From Armatimonadota bacterium (GTDB lineage: Bacteria > Armatimonadota > Fimbriimonadia > Fimbriimonadales > GBS-DC), in NCBI GenBank assembly GCA_023511915.1, contig JAIMAN010000019.1, positions 1 to 42,798 of the forward strand: a stretch of DNA of 42,798 nt, written 5' to 3'. Within the stretch, counting starts at the first letter, position 1. The number at the start of each line of letters is the position of its first letter. The translations under genes and the position numbers were made by a program. The notes under the pieces are model-generated. The model searched no databases. It was not told the origin of the DNA and saw only the letters and a program-made list of their open reading frames with translations. Shown piece by piece: positions 9,115 to 19,512 of this stretch.

Positions 9115-10343
9115 AGATTGCGGTCGTTGGCGGCGCGCCGCCTAACCGTGAGGGCGAGGCGCACTATACGGCGTGTGTGTTTCGAGCGCTGGCGTCGGAA
9201 TTTCCCGATGCACGGGTTTGGCATCTGGCGCATCGGCAACGCGACTGCCCCGACGCGGAGTACCCCCTGCCGAACTACACCGTCTTCCGAGTGACGGAAG
9301 GCTACCACCCCCGCCGACGGCATCTGGCGCCGCTGCAGGTCATACGCGCGCTACGCGCCTACGCACCCGAAGTTGTTCACTTCCAAGCCCCTCACAAAGC
9401 CCTATATGGCGGCGTCTATGGGGAACCCATGCTGTGGGTATTCCGCTGGCTCCAATGGCGGGGCGTCCCGACGGTGGTCACACTCCACTCGCTATGGCTG
9501 GAAGACGACTTTCTCGAGATGGCGCAGGAGCGCCGTCTTAGCGCGGCGAAGCTGAACCTGCTGCGAGTCCTCTATCGACGCTATCACCTGCGGCTGTTCA
9601 CGCTCGCCTCGCAGATCAACGCGCTGGTTGCAGGCGATGCGAATCCCCTCATCGGCGAGTTTCAGGCGCTTTGGCGATTGGAACGGTTTGCCCTTGTGAA
9701 CGAAGCGCATCCGTGCGAGCCGCGGCGGTACTCTGTGGAACACCAGCGCCAAGCCAAAACCGCACTGGGGTTGGGCGATAAGCGGCTGGTGCTTGCGTTC
9801 GGATTCGTGCGTCCCGACAAGGGGTTCCATTACTTGATGGACGCCGTGCATGCGCTGCTGCCAACACTACCCGACCTTCAGCTTATCATTGCTGGGGAGC
9901 CGCGCGGCGCACAGGGGGAAGCTTACGCCCAACAGCTACGGGCGCGCTATATGCACATGGGCTGCCCTGCGCCAATCACGCTGGATCTGAACTACCTGCC
10001 CGACGCACGGCTGGAACAGTTGCTGACAGCAGCCGATGTGCTGGTCGTGCCCTACACGCGCGTGATGGGCGCGAGCGGTCCTGTGCATCACGCGCTGAGC
10101 TTCGGCAAACCAGTGGTCGCGACCGCCCTCGGACAGAATCGGGGCTTGGCAGAGGTGTGCTGGCTCGTGCCGCCCCAGAACCCTGACGCGCTCGCGCAGG
10201 CAATTCAGCAACTGCTGACCGATGACACCGCTTGGGGCGACTATCATCGGCGCGCCCACAGCTACGCCGCGACTCACACATGGAGCCATCTGGCTGCCCA
10301 CTACTATCGGGATTATCAACGGTTGCTGGAGCGCGTGCCATGA
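9111..10343 (+). CDS. Glycosyltransferase (GT4-like)
   Basis: ATG overlaps upstream stop; LAFGFVRPDKGFHYLMDA, IAGEPRG, VPYTRVMGASGPVHHALSFGKPVVAT. Confidence 0.88.
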   Translation: MKIAVVGGAPPNREGEAHYTACVFRALASEFPDARVWHLAHRQRDCPDAEYPLPNYTVFRVTEGYHPRRRHLAPLQVIRALRAYAPEVVHFQAPHKALYGGVYGEPMLWVFRWLQWRGVPTVVTLHSLWLEDDFLEMAQERRLSAAKLNLLRVLYRRYHLRLFTLASQINALVAGDANPLIGEFQALWRLERFALVNEAHPCEPRRYSVEHQRQAKTALGLGDKRLVLAFGFVRPDKGFHYLMDAVHALLPTLPDLQLIIAGEPRGAQGEAYAQQLRARYMHMGCPAPITLDLNYLPDARLEQLLTAADVLVVPYTRVMGASGPVHHALSFGKPVVATALGQNRGLAEVCWLVPPQNPDALAQAIQQLLTDDTAWGDYHRRAHSYAATHTWSHLAAHYYRDYQRLLERVP

Positions 10344-11605
10344 GGGTGTTGTTTATCAGCCTGAGCTTGCCGCCGTTCGCCGAATCGCAGACCATCCGCT
10401 CGGCGTATCTCATCCGCGCGCTGGCGCAGTACGGAGTGAAATTTGACCTCATCACCGCGCACACCGTCCCCTCGATGACCGACCCCTCGCTGGAGGCGTT
10501 GCTGCCCGAGTCGTGTCGGGTCTGGCGCACCGAAGTGCCGACCTACGATCGTACGGTCGAGCGATTGAAGCGGGCAGGGCGTCGACGACTGCTGTACCTG
10601 TATAGCAACCTTGCCTACCGCCTGTTTGCGCCCGATGTGCGACGCGGGTGGAACCTGCAGGCGGTCGCCTTAGCACAGCAAGTCGCCGAACGCTTCCCGC
10701 CCGACCTGCTGATGTCCGCTTCGGGCAGCGCAACCGCGCATCTGGCGGCGGCGCAGCTCAAGCACACGCTACAGCGTGCTTGGGTCGCCGACTTGGGCGA
10801 CCCGTGGAGCTGGGTAGACTGGCAGCACCCCGACACCTGGCTCAAAGCCATCCCGAATCGCTGGCTGGAGCGACGCACGCTGCCCCAAACCGACTTGCTG
10901 CTCTGGACGACAGAAGCCACCCAACGCGCCTACCAGCAGTGGTATCGTCGTAGTATCCCTCCCAGCATTGTCATCCCCTATGGCTATCGTCAAGAGGACT
11001 TTCCCATCGCGCCACAGCCTACCACAGTGCCGATCCGATTTGCGTATGTGGGCGCCGCCAGCCGTCGCGCGCGCAACCTTATTCCGCTTCTGGAGGCGCT
11101 CGCGCATACTCGAAATGCCACGCCTTTCGCGCTCCAAATCGTGGGTGACGCCAGCCACCACTTCCAACGCGCCGCCCATGCGCTGAACCTGCCACAGGTA
11201 CACTTCACGGGGCGCGTCTCCTACACCGACTCGCTGCATTACATTCGCGAAGCAGGCGTGCTTGTGTTGGTCGGCAACAAAAGCCCCTATCAAGTGCCTG
11301 GCAAAACCTTCCTCTACTTAGCGTCTGGCAGACCCATCCTCTACCTATCCCAGATGCCTCATGCAGACGACCCGACCTATCAGCTCTTGAGCGCGTTCGA
11401 GGGCGTCGCAGTGGTTCCCAACCAAGCGCAAGCAATACGAGAGTGGTTGGAGTTCCTCAACGAGGCACGGTTCCGCGCATGGGAAGCGGAGGCGCGTATG
11501 CGTCATGCGGCGCCGAGCCTCGAACCCTACGAGGTACACTCATTAGGGCGACAACTGTACGATTCGTTGAAGCACATCGTGGAGAGGACGGGATGCTCGG
11601 ATTAG
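10340..11605 (+). CDS. Glycosyltransferase family protein
   Basis: MRVLFISLSLPPFAESQTIRSAYLIRAL; FAYVGAASRRARNLIPLLEAL; ATGA-type overlap with upstream gene. Confidence 0.8.
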   Translation: MRVLFISLSLPPFAESQTIRSAYLIRALAQYGVKFDLITAHTVPSMTDPSLEALLPESCRVWRTEVPTYDRTVERLKRAGRRRLLYLYSNLAYRLFAPDVRRGWNLQAVALAQQVAERFPPDLLMSASGSATAHLAAAQLKHTLQRAWVADLGDPWSWVDWQHPDTWLKAIPNRWLERRTLPQTDLLLWTTEATQRAYQQWYRRSIPPSIVIPYGYRQEDFPIAPQPTTVPIRFAYVGAASRRARNLIPLLEALAHTRNATPFALQIVGDASHHFQRAAHALNLPQVHFTGRVSYTDSLHYIREAGVLVLVGNKSPYQVPGKTFLYLASGRPILYLSQMPHADDPTYQLLSAFEGVAVVPNQAQAIREWLEFLNEARFRAWEAEARMRHAAPSLEPYEVHSLGRQLYDSLKHIVERTGCSD

Positions 11606-12885
11606 GCGTGATGCTGATGGTGATTGCGCACCAGGTGTGGCTGCAGGCGCGCGGCTGGCGGTTTAATGCCATGAGCCCCTACTTCCTCGTCGACTTCCTC
11701 ACCTTCACGCTGATCGGGTTAGGCTCGCTGGTGGAACCCCTCCCGCATCGCTCCCTGCACGAAGAGATACTCTTCAGCGTCTTCGTGCTCTCTGGCTTAG
11801 CAGCATACTATCTGGGACTGCATTTTCCGTATGCTGCTGTTCACAAGCGGTGGCTTGTGCCCGCAGCAGCGCGAATCCCTCTCTTACGACTGTTTAGCCT
11901 GTTCAGCATCCAGACACTTTTATTGTTGTTATCAATCACTGGCGTCGTGGCATTCCTACTTGTACAACGGATGTCTGCCCTTGGACTGAGCTTTGCAGAT
12001 ATGCTGAGCCTAAGTGTTCTTCAAATTCACGCGCAAGTCGCAACTGAGGGGTTGGGCGCGCTGCCTGTGATTATCGTCTACATAATCACAGTAATGGTAT
12101 TGATTCATCTTTATCGATTGCTCCAGATGCATCATTATGCGGTCGCCTTCGGCTTTTATGTGGTTCTGACGGTGTCTTACTTGTTGATTGCCTCCACACG
12201 GATTCCTGTACTGCTTTGCTTGTCCGCGCCACTCGCATACTATCACTACACGATCCGACGCATCAACAGATTGCTGCTGGTTGCGCTGTTGGTGGGCGCG
12301 CCTGTGGCAATCACTTTGCTACAGGGGCTGCGCAGCAACGCGCTGTTTGCGTGGACCGTGTCCGACAGGCTGGTTGCGGAAATTATCGTCATGAAGAGTT
12401 TCCACACGCTCTGGCAACGATATGTTGATGGCTCGGTGCACTTGGAGTGGGGCGCGAACTACTACTACTACTCGCCGCTCACCTTTGTGCCGAAAGCTCT
12501 GTGGGCAGAGAAACCGCAGACCTCCTTCGAGACACGCTGGACGATGAATCTCTTCGGCAGTCTATTGGACGAAGACGGGCAAATCTCTGTGCATACCTTC
12601 ACACCGTGGGGCGAAGGCTTGGTTCAGTTTGGCTGGCTGGGTGGCGTAGTGAACTTGTTCCTATACGGATTAATTCTCAGCTATGCGATACGCTTTTTGG
12701 GGAATCGTCCGCATGCCTGTATGGTCTACTACTTTTATGCGGTGCTTGCTGCGACCTTCGTGCGCACCAGCGTGCAAGCGCTCGCGTTCACGACCCTACT
12801 CTACTTGGTCGCTGTATGGCTGTACGAGGCGATATTCATGAAGCGTCCATCTTCAGAGGAGGTGATTGCCCAATGCGCGTCGTGA
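11593..12885 (+). CDS. O-antigen/oligosaccharide repeat-unit polymerase-like membrane protein (Wzy-like)
   Basis: About 10 hydrophobic segments; WGANYYYYSPLTFVPKALWAEKP resembles Wzy periplasmic loops; cluster context. Confidence 0.72.
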   Translation: MLGLGVMLMVIAHQVWLQARGWRFNAMSPYFLVDFLTFTLIGLGSLVEPLPHRSLHEEILFSVFVLSGLAAYYLGLHFPYAAVHKRWLVPAAARIPLLRLFSLFSIQTLLLLLSITGVVAFLLVQRMSALGLSFADMLSLSVLQIHAQVATEGLGALPVIIVYIITVMVLIHLYRLLQMHHYAVAFGFYVVLTVSYLLIASTRIPVLLCLSAPLAYYHYTIRRINRLLLVALLVGAPVAITLLQGLRSNALFAWTVSDRLVAEIIVMKSFHTLWQRYVDGSVHLEWGANYYYYSPLTFVPKALWAEKPQTSFETRWTMNLFGSLLDEDGQISVHTFTPWGEGLVQFGWLGGVVNLFLYGLILSYAIRFLGNRPHACMVYYFYAVLAATFVRTSVQALAFTTLLYLVAVWLYEAIFMKRPSSEEVIAQCAS

Positions 12886-13943
12886 TTGCTGCGCCTGCTG
12901 TGCGAGCAGCGATGGGATATCATCTCTGCTGCATGATAAACCATATGCAGGAGCCTATGGCTCGACTCTTCGTCCCGGAACAGTTCCAGTGCGAGGGCTA
13001 TACGGGTCGGATTGTGCGCTACGCGCTACCTCAGTCGGGCGTGCGCAAAGGGTTCGCGTATTGTAATCTTATCTGGGCTCGGCGACAATTCCGAACAATT
13101 GCCGAATTGCGCCCCGACCTACTTCATTTATTCAATAGCGAGGGCTACCCCAGTTCCTATTGGTGGGTGCGGTGGGCGCGCACACAGTTGGGCATCCCGA
13201 CGGTCGTAAGTGTGCATGATCCTCAACCGCATCCGGGCAATCTGCTGGCGGCGATGCTCTACCGATGGGGACAGAAGACCATTCGCTCCAGCTCGCATGT
13301 GCAGGTTTTCTCGGAGTGCTTCAGGGCGCTCTGCGCGCAGTGGGGATTCAGCACCGAACGAACTTTCGTGATTCCGCTCTGCACGGATGTCTCGAACTTC
13401 ACGCAGTACCGCTTTCCTGAGGTCTCTAGGGAAAACCTTGCCCTCTTTTTCGGACGTCTGGAGGCATACAAGGGTATTCCCGTGTTGCTGGACGCCGCGC
13501 GGTATGTGCGTGGCAAGCTGCGCGTTGCGATTGCGGGTCCTGGCAAGTTGCCACAGCCAATAGTGCGGCGCATTCTCGCCGAGCCTGACCTCTTTGAGCT
13601 CCACAATCGTTTCCTCCACGAGTCGGAGGTCTCGCGGCTGTTCCATCGCGCCGCTGTGTGTGTGATGCCGTATGTGCAGGCGACGCAGTCGTCAGTGCCG
13701 TGGATTGCCGCGGCGTTTGGCGTGCCCGTCGTGGCGACTGCGACAGGCGGGCTCGCAGCGCAGGTACAGCAGATGAACGGCGTGCTTGTACCGCCGAACG
13801 ACCCGAAAGCGCTGGCGGAGGGCATGCTTCACGCTGTCGGAAGACCCGTGATTTTCCCTGAGGAATGGAACCCTTGCCTAATTGCCCAACAGTATATACA
13901 GATGTATCGGCAAATCCTGTGCGTCCAGGAGGGATCCCTGTGA
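12873..13943 (+). CDS. Glycosyltransferase family 4 protein
   Basis: ALFFGRLEAYKGIPVLLDAARYV...VAIAGPGKL...VMPYVQATQSSVPWIAAAFGVPVVATATGGL. Confidence 0.88.
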   Translation: MRVVIAAPAVRAAMGYHLCCMINHMQEPMARLFVPEQFQCEGYTGRIVRYALPQSGVRKGFAYCNLIWARRQFRTIAELRPDLLHLFNSEGYPSSYWWVRWARTQLGIPTVVSVHDPQPHPGNLLAAMLYRWGQKTIRSSSHVQVFSECFRALCAQWGFSTERTFVIPLCTDVSNFTQYRFPEVSRENLALFFGRLEAYKGIPVLLDAARYVRGKLRVAIAGPGKLPQPIVRRILAEPDLFELHNRFLHESEVSRLFHRAAVCVMPYVQATQSSVPWIAAAFGVPVVATATGGLAAQVQQMNGVLVPPNDPKALAEGMLHAVGRPVIFPEEWNPCLIAQQYIQMYRQILCVQEGSL

Positions 13944-15109
13944 GCGCGCGTGTGTTGCACATCGTCGGCGACTCTAAATACGGCGGCGGCTCGTATGTCA
14001 TCTTACGCCTGGCGCAGATGGCGCGCGCCGTTGGGTGGGAGCCGTGGGTGCTCACCACAGACCCCGTGTTCCAGCAGGTGCTGGCAGAAAACGCCCTTCC
14101 TTACACGAACTGTGCGCTTATCGCGCGCGAGATTCATCCCTACAAAGACCTCCGCGCGTTGCGGCAGCTCACGGCATACCTACGCGCTAATCACTTCGAT
14201 ATTGTGCATACGCATACCTCTAAAGGCGGTTTCATCGGGCGACGCGCGGCTTGGAGCGCGGGGGTTCCCGCGATTATTCATACCGTGCACGGGTTCGCTT
14301 TCCACGAGCAGAGCCACCCCCTGCAGGTGCGCCTGTACGCCGCCATAGAACGCCTGGCGGCGCGCTGGTGCCACAAGCTCGTCACCGTGAGCTGCTACCA
14401 TCGTGAGTGGGCGCTGCAACTGAAGATTGCCACGCCTGCAAAAATCGCCGCCATCCCCAACGGGATAGACCCTGCACGCGTCGAGCCAACGCAGCCCCTG
14501 AGCAACATCCGCGAGGCGCTCGGCATCCACGCTGGGGCGCCAATCATCCTTTCCACGGGGCGACTGGCAGCCCAGAAGGGGTTTGAGTATCTGATTGAGG
14601 CAGTTGCTATGCTTAAACAGCGTAGCCCCCAACCCTTTCGTGTAATTATTGCAGGCGAGGGACCGCTAAGGGACGCGCTCCAAAGGCAAATTCAGCGGCT
14701 GGGCGTCGCCGAAAGCGTGCGCCTAATCGGCTTCTATAAGACCATCGGCGACCTGTACGCGCTGGCAGACCTTGTCGTGCTACCCAGCTTGTGGGAAGGG
14801 CTTTCCATCGCGCTGCTGGAGGCGATGGCGGCGGGGAAGCCGATTATCACCACGACCATCGGCAGCAATCTTGAAGCGACAGACAATGGGCGTGTGGCGC
14901 AGTTAGTGCCGCCGAAGGATGCGCACGCGCTGGCGAATGCGATCCAGCAGATGCTGGGCGACCCGCAGCAGGCAGCCCACTACGCCCACCGCGCACGCGA
15001 CCACTTCATGCAACACTACACCGAAACACGCATGCTGGAACAGTATCGCCAGCTCTACTGTGAGGCTCTCGATGCCGCCCATTCCGATACGCGCCGTTCA
15101 AGCAAATGA
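13940..15109 (+). CDS. Glycosyltransferase family 4 protein
   Basis: GTG start overlapping upstream TGA; SARVLHIVGDSKYGGGSYV; LSTGRLAAQKGFEYLIEAV; VLPSLWEGLSIALLEAMAAGKPIITT. Confidence 0.92.
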   Translation: MSARVLHIVGDSKYGGGSYVILRLAQMARAVGWEPWVLTTDPVFQQVLAENALPYTNCALIAREIHPYKDLRALRQLTAYLRANHFDIVHTHTSKGGFIGRRAAWSAGVPAIIHTVHGFAFHEQSHPLQVRLYAAIERLAARWCHKLVTVSCYHREWALQLKIATPAKIAAIPNGIDPARVEPTQPLSNIREALGIHAGAPIILSTGRLAAQKGFEYLIEAVAMLKQRSPQPFRVIIAGEGPLRDALQRQIQRLGVAESVRLIGFYKTIGDLYALADLVVLPSLWEGLSIALLEAMAAGKPIITTTIGSNLEATDNGRVAQLVPPKDAHALANAIQQMLGDPQQAAHYAHRARDHFMQHYTETRMLEQYRQLYCEALDAAHSDTRRSSK

Positions 15110-15722
15110 CCTCCCGCAAGTGGTCGCTATCCACCAGCAGGCATTCAAAGGGTTCCACATGACCCTGCTGGGATCGCGATTCTTGGCAGGCTACTACCAA
15201 ACCGTGCTGGACTATCCCGACTCGATTTTTCTGGCAGCGGTGGACGGCGCGCGGATGCTGGGGTTCGTGGCGGGGTTTGTGAACCCACCGCAGTTTTATG
15301 CCATGTTGCGAGCGCGGAAGCGTGCGCTGGCGCTGGCGGCGGCGACACACTTAGTCCTGCGTCCCCACCTGTGGCGGCGCACTCTAAGTAGTCTCCGGCG
15401 GGCGCAGTCGCTTGCAGACACAGGCGACCAGCCCCACCTTGCGGAGTTGGCGTCTATCGGCGTCAGCCCCGCTGCGCAGGGACGCGGCGTCGGTAACGCG
15501 CTCACGCTCGCGTTTCTGGACGCGACGCGACAGAGGCAGGCAACGGAAGTTATGCTCACAACCGACGCGCACAACAACGACGCCGTGAACCGCTTCTACC
15601 AGAATCTGGGCTTCCAGTGCATACGCCAATTCTGGCATACGCCCGACCGCCTGATGAACGAGTATCGAATCACGCTTTCGCAGGTACAATTGGTAGGCGA
15701 GGGAACGCCAAATGACACATAG
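15072..15722 (+). CDS. GNAT family N-acetyltransferase
   Basis: LAELASIGVSPAAQGRGVGNALTLAFLDATRQ...VNRFYQNLGF (acetyl-CoA binding motif RGVGNAL). Confidence 0.88.
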   Translation: MPPIPIRAVQANDLPQVVAIHQQAFKGFHMTLLGSRFLAGYYQTVLDYPDSIFLAAVDGARMLGFVAGFVNPPQFYAMLRARKRALALAAATHLVLRPHLWRRTLSSLRRAQSLADTGDQPHLAELASIGVSPAAQGRGVGNALTLAFLDATRQRQATEVMLTTDAHNNDAVNRFYQNLGFQCIRQFWHTPDRLMNEYRITLSQVQLVGEGTPNDT

Positions 15723-16878
15723 CGATTTTCTCCCCTACGCGCTGCCTGCACTGGACGAGCAGGAAGCGCAGGCGGTGCTGGAGGTGCTGCGCAGCGGCTG
15801 GCTGACCACGGGACCGAAGACAAAGCAGTTCGAGGAGGCGTTCGCCCGCTACACGGGCGCGGCACATGCCGTCGCGGTCAACTCCTGCACAGCAGCGATG
15901 CACCTCGTGCTGGCGGCGTGGGGCATCACGCACGGCGACGAAGTAATCACCACACCGCTGACCTTCTGCGCCACAATCGAAGCCATCGAGTATGTCGGTG
16001 CGCGCCCCGTGTTGGTCGATATCGACCCTGCCACAGGCAACATCGACCCCAACGGTATCGAGCAGGCGATTACGCCGCGCACGCGCGTGCTGCTACCCGT
16101 GCATTATGGCGGACTGCCCTGCGAGATGGACGCGATTATGGACATCGCCGCACGCCACAGCCTGCGCGTGCTGGAGGACGCTGCACACGCAGCAGGCGCA
16201 GCCTACAAGGGACGCAAAATCGGCGCCATCGGACATGCCACCGCCTTCTCCTTCTACGCCAACAAAAACATGACCACAGGCGAAGGCGGGATGATTACTA
16301 CCAACAATCCTGAGCTTGCCGACCGCTGCCGCATCTTGAGCCTGCACGGCATCAGCCGCGACGCTTGGAAACGCTATACGGCGGCAGGCTCGTGGTACTA
16401 CGAGGTCACCGAACTCGGCTACAAATACAACATGCCCGATGTGCTGGCGGCAATTGGGCTGTGCCAGTTGCATAAACTGGACGCGCTGAACGCACGACGG
16501 CAAGCGATTGCCGAGCAGTACCACCGCGCCTTCGGCGAGATGGATTTCCTTGAACCGTTCCCACCTGCCGTGCCTGACTACAGCACCCATGTGTGGCACT
16601 TGTACACCATCCTGCTTCGACTGGAGACGCTGCGCATTGGGCGCGACCAGTTTATCGACGAACTCAAAGCGCGTGGGATTGGCGTGAGCGTCCACTACAT
16701 CCCGATTCACTTCCACCCGCACTATCAAGGCTATGGCTGGCGCAGGGGCGACTTCCCGCACACCGAAGCCTACTATGCCCGCACGATTTCCCTGCCCCTG
16801 TACCCCAGCATGACCGACGCCGATGTGTCGCGCGTGATGGAGACCGTGTACGAGGTGGGTACGCAGTGGCGACGATAA
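15712..16878 (+). CDS. DegT/DnrJ/EryC1/StrS family aminotransferase
   Basis: LEVLRSGWLTTGPKTKQFEEAFARYTGAAHAVAVNSCTAAMHLVL; EDAAHAAGAAYKGRKIGAIGHATAFSFYANKNMTTGEGGM. Confidence 0.95.
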   Translation: MTHSDFLPYALPALDEQEAQAVLEVLRSGWLTTGPKTKQFEEAFARYTGAAHAVAVNSCTAAMHLVLAAWGITHGDEVITTPLTFCATIEAIEYVGARPVLVDIDPATGNIDPNGIEQAITPRTRVLLPVHYGGLPCEMDAIMDIAARHSLRVLEDAAHAAGAAYKGRKIGAIGHATAFSFYANKNMTTGEGGMITTNNPELADRCRILSLHGISRDAWKRYTAAGSWYYEVTELGYKYNMPDVLAAIGLCQLHKLDALNARRQAIAEQYHRAFGEMDFLEPFPPAVPDYSTHVWHLYTILLRLETLRIGRDQFIDELKARGIGVSVHYIPIHFHPHYQGYGWRRGDFPHTEAYYARTISLPLYPSMTDADVSRVMETVYEVGTQWRR

Positions 16879-17537
16879 TTCGCTATTTGGACGAAGCCGC
16901 AAAGCGTGTGGTGGACATCCTCGCAGCAAGCGCGGGGCTACTCGTGCTTGCGCCGCTGATGGGGCTGATTGCGCTTGCTATAAAGCTCGACTCGCCTGGA
17001 GGCGTGTTTTTCGCGCATCGGCGCGTCGGGCGCTACGGACGCCCCTTCAAGGTGCTGAAGTTCCGCACAATGGTACAAGACGCGCCCAAGCGCGGTGGCG
17101 CGATTACCGCAGGGCACGACCCACGCATCACGCGCGTGGGCAGGATTCTGCGCAAAACCAAGCTCGACGAGTTGCCCCAGCTGTGGAATGTGCTAAAGGG
17201 CGAGATGAGCCTCGTCGGACCGCGCCCAGAAGTGGAACCGTATGTCGCGCTGTGGGAGCCGACGCTCCGCGAAAAAGTTCTCAGCGTGCGTCCAGGCATC
17301 ACTGGCTTGACCCAAATCCGCTACCGCCACGAGGAGACGCTACTCGCCCAGCAGCCCGACCCAGAGACCTACTACCGCGAGGTGCTGCTCCCGCTCAAGC
17401 TGCAATCCGACGCCGAGTATGTGGACAGGCGCACGCTTCTGTACGACCTGTCCCTCATCCTGCGTACACTGCTTGCCCTGTTCGAGCGACCGTCCGACAA
17501 GCGCGCGAGCCTATCCCATACCCAGACGCAGGAGTGA
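16866..17537 (+). CDS. Sugar transferase (initiating bacterial polyprenyl-P sugar-phosphate transferase family)
   Basis: [83 protein letters not shown]. Confidence 0.95.
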   Translation: MATIIRYLDEAAKRVVDILAASAGLLVLAPLMGLIALAIKLDSPGGVFFAHRRVGRYGRPFKVLKFRTMVQDAPKRGGAITAGHDPRITRVGRILRKTKLDELPQLWNVLKGEMSLVGPRPEVEPYVALWEPTLREKVLSVRPGITGLTQIRYRHEETLLAQQPDPETYYREVLLPLKLQSDAEYVDRRTLLYDLSLILRTLLALFERPSDKRASLSHTQTQE

Positions 17538-17542
17538 GAACG

Positions 17543-18439
17543 ATGGGGCGACTGGACGAAGTGCATCACCCCGAGTGGCACAACTGCCTGCGCCTTGTCA
17601 GCGACGCCTACGAGCTGCTCGTCCCCACGCAGTTCGGCATCCGAATCCTGCACTTCGGGTGGGCGGGCGGCGAGAACCTGTTTTGGACGGAGCCGTCGCC
17701 AACCGAATCCGCAGACGCTTGGCGCGTCTACGGCGGGCATCGGCTCTGGCACGCGCCCGAACATCCCATCCGCACCTACTGCCCCGACAACGACCCCATC
17801 GAGTGGCACTGGGACGGGTACCAGCTCCTACTGCGTCAGCCCACCGAACCGCGCACGGGCATCCAAAAGGAGGCGGCGATTACGCCGCACACCGACTCGG
17901 TGCAGGTGCGCCATCGGCTAGTGAACCGCAATCTGTGGGAGGTGCGGCTGGCAGCGTGGGCGCTGAGCGTGATGCGCCCCAGTGGTGTCGCGCTCATCCC
18001 CCAAGAGCCGTACCACCCGCACCCCGACGCGCTGCTGCCCGTGCGCCGCGTCGCGCTGTGGGCATACACCGATATGAGCGACCCGCGCCTGCGCTGGGGC
18101 AAGCGGCTGATTCAAGTGCGCCAAGACCCGCGCGCCGACGCGCCGCTCAAAATCGGCGTCAGCAACACGCTGGGCTGGATGGCGTACTGGCTGGGCGAGA
18201 CGCTGTTCGTCAAGCGGTACGCCTACGACCCGTCCGCGGAGTACCCCGACCTCGGCTGCAACACGGAGGTGTTCACGAACGCCGCGATGCTGGAGCTGGA
18301 GACGCTTTCGCCCCTGACAACGCTGCCCCCCGACGGCGCGCTGGAGCATATCGAGCGGTGGTCGCTGCATCGGGTGGGGGCGTATCTGGACGACGAAGAC
18401 GCGCTGCTGGAGACGCTCGCCTACGCCTTGCGCGATTGA
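17543..18439 (+). CDS. Uncharacterised protein, possible sugar/aldose-epimerase-like beta-sandwich (DUF4380-like)
   Basis: LLVPTQFGIRILHFGWAGGENLFWTEP...VYGGHRLWHAPEHPIRTYCPDNDPIEW; last gene of the glycan cluster. Family assignment is by resemblance only. Confidence 0.5.
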   Translation: MGRLDEVHHPEWHNCLRLVSDAYELLVPTQFGIRILHFGWAGGENLFWTEPSPTESADAWRVYGGHRLWHAPEHPIRTYCPDNDPIEWHWDGYQLLLRQPTEPRTGIQKEAAITPHTDSVQVRHRLVNRNLWEVRLAAWALSVMRPSGVALIPQEPYHPHPDALLPVRRVALWAYTDMSDPRLRWGKRLIQVRQDPRADAPLKIGVSNTLGWMAYWLGETLFVKRYAYDPSAEYPDLGCNTEVFTNAAMLELETLSPLTTLPPDGALEHIERWSLHRVGAYLDDEDALLETLAYALRD

Positions 18440-19473
18440 GGCGGCGCCGCGCTCTCGCGCACAATCAGTTCGCCTTCCATCAGGCAGTTGCCTTGCAGGG
18501 GCGCGCCCGTCTCTATCTGCTGCAGGAGCGCGTCGGCGGCGGCGTAGCCGATGTCGTGAATCGGGTTGCGAATCGTGGTTAGCGGCGGTTTCGCCAGCGC
18601 CGCCATCGGTATATCGTCGAAGCCGACCACCGACACATCGCGCGGCACGCGCACGCCGTGCTGGGCGCAGGCGTCCAACGCGCCGAGCGCGAGTAGGTCG
18701 TTCGAGCCGACGATTGCCGTTAGGCGCGGACGCACCTGCAACAGTTGCGTCGCCTCCGCGAAGCCGCCCGAATACTCGTAGTTGCTGGGCGCAATCCAGT
18801 CGGGTGGCGCCTCGATGCCCCAGTCTGCCATCGTCTCGATGTACGCCTTAAGCCGTTGATGCGCGCTCCACTGGTTGTCGGGTCCCTTGATGAAGCCAAT
18901 CCGCCGATGCCCCTGCTCCAGCAGCCAGTTGACCAGTAGGCGCATCATCGGCTCGTTCGCGCTGTCGACGCAGTAAAAGCCCAGCGATTTGGGCAGCGTG
19001 CTGCCGACCACTACGCAGGGCAGGTGCGTGTGTTGGTGGTACTCCAGTAGGGGGCTGCCCATCAGCGGCACAATCAGCAGCAGCCCGTCCACTGTGCCGT
19101 CGTCCAGCTGCGTCCAGAGCGTGCGCGGGTCTAAGTCGTTCAGCGTGATGATTTTCAGGTGGTAGTTGCGCGGGGCAAGCGCCTCCACAACGCCGTCCAG
19201 CACGGCGGTCGCGTAGTGGTTGCGCGTGAAGATAGCGTGCTGCGGCTCCATCACGATGCCGATGGTGTGCGTGCGCCGTGCGGCGAGGCTGCGCGCCACA
19301 CGGTTCGGGCGGTAGCCCAGCCGATGCGCCGCTGTCAGCACGCGCTCGACCGTCTCGGGGCTGTGCAGCCCGCTCTTGTTGTTCAAGATGTTCGACGCTG
19401 TGCCGATCGAGACGCCTGCCGCCTCCGCCAGTTGCTTCAAAGTGGGGCGTTTCACACGCCGCGCCGTCTTCAC
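18421..19473 (-). CDS. LacI family transcriptional regulator
   Basis: N-terminal HTH TLKQLAEAAGVSIGTASNILNNKSGLHSPETVERVLTAAHRLGYRPN plus periplasmic-binding-like core; GTG start; -10 TATAAT at 19485-19480. Confidence 0.95.
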   Translation of the reverse strand: MKTARRVKRPTLKQLAEAAGVSIGTASNILNNKSGLHSPETVERVLTAAHRLGYRPNRVARSLAARRTHTIGIVMEPQHAIFTRNHYATAVLDGVVEALAPRNYHLKIITLNDLDPRTLWTQLDDGTVDGLLLIVPLMGSPLLEYHQHTHLPCVVVGSTLPKSLGFYCVDSANEPMMRLLVNWLLEQGHRRIGFIKGPDNQWSAHQRLKAYIETMADWGIEAPPDWIAPSNYEYSGGFAEATQLLQVRPRLTAIVGSNDLLALGALDACAQHGVRVPRDVSVVGFDDIPMAALAKPPLTTIRNPIHDIGYAAADALLQQIETGAPLQGNCLMEGELIVRESAAPPQSRKA

Positions 19474-19512
19474 GCCCTAATTATACACTACTCCCGACCG
19501 CTGAGGGAACGC

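Noticed and set aside
19446-19460. GGCGTTTCACACGCC as a LacI-family operator
   Set aside because: Partly palindromic but inside the lacI-type coding sequence; no second copy seen; too weak to call.
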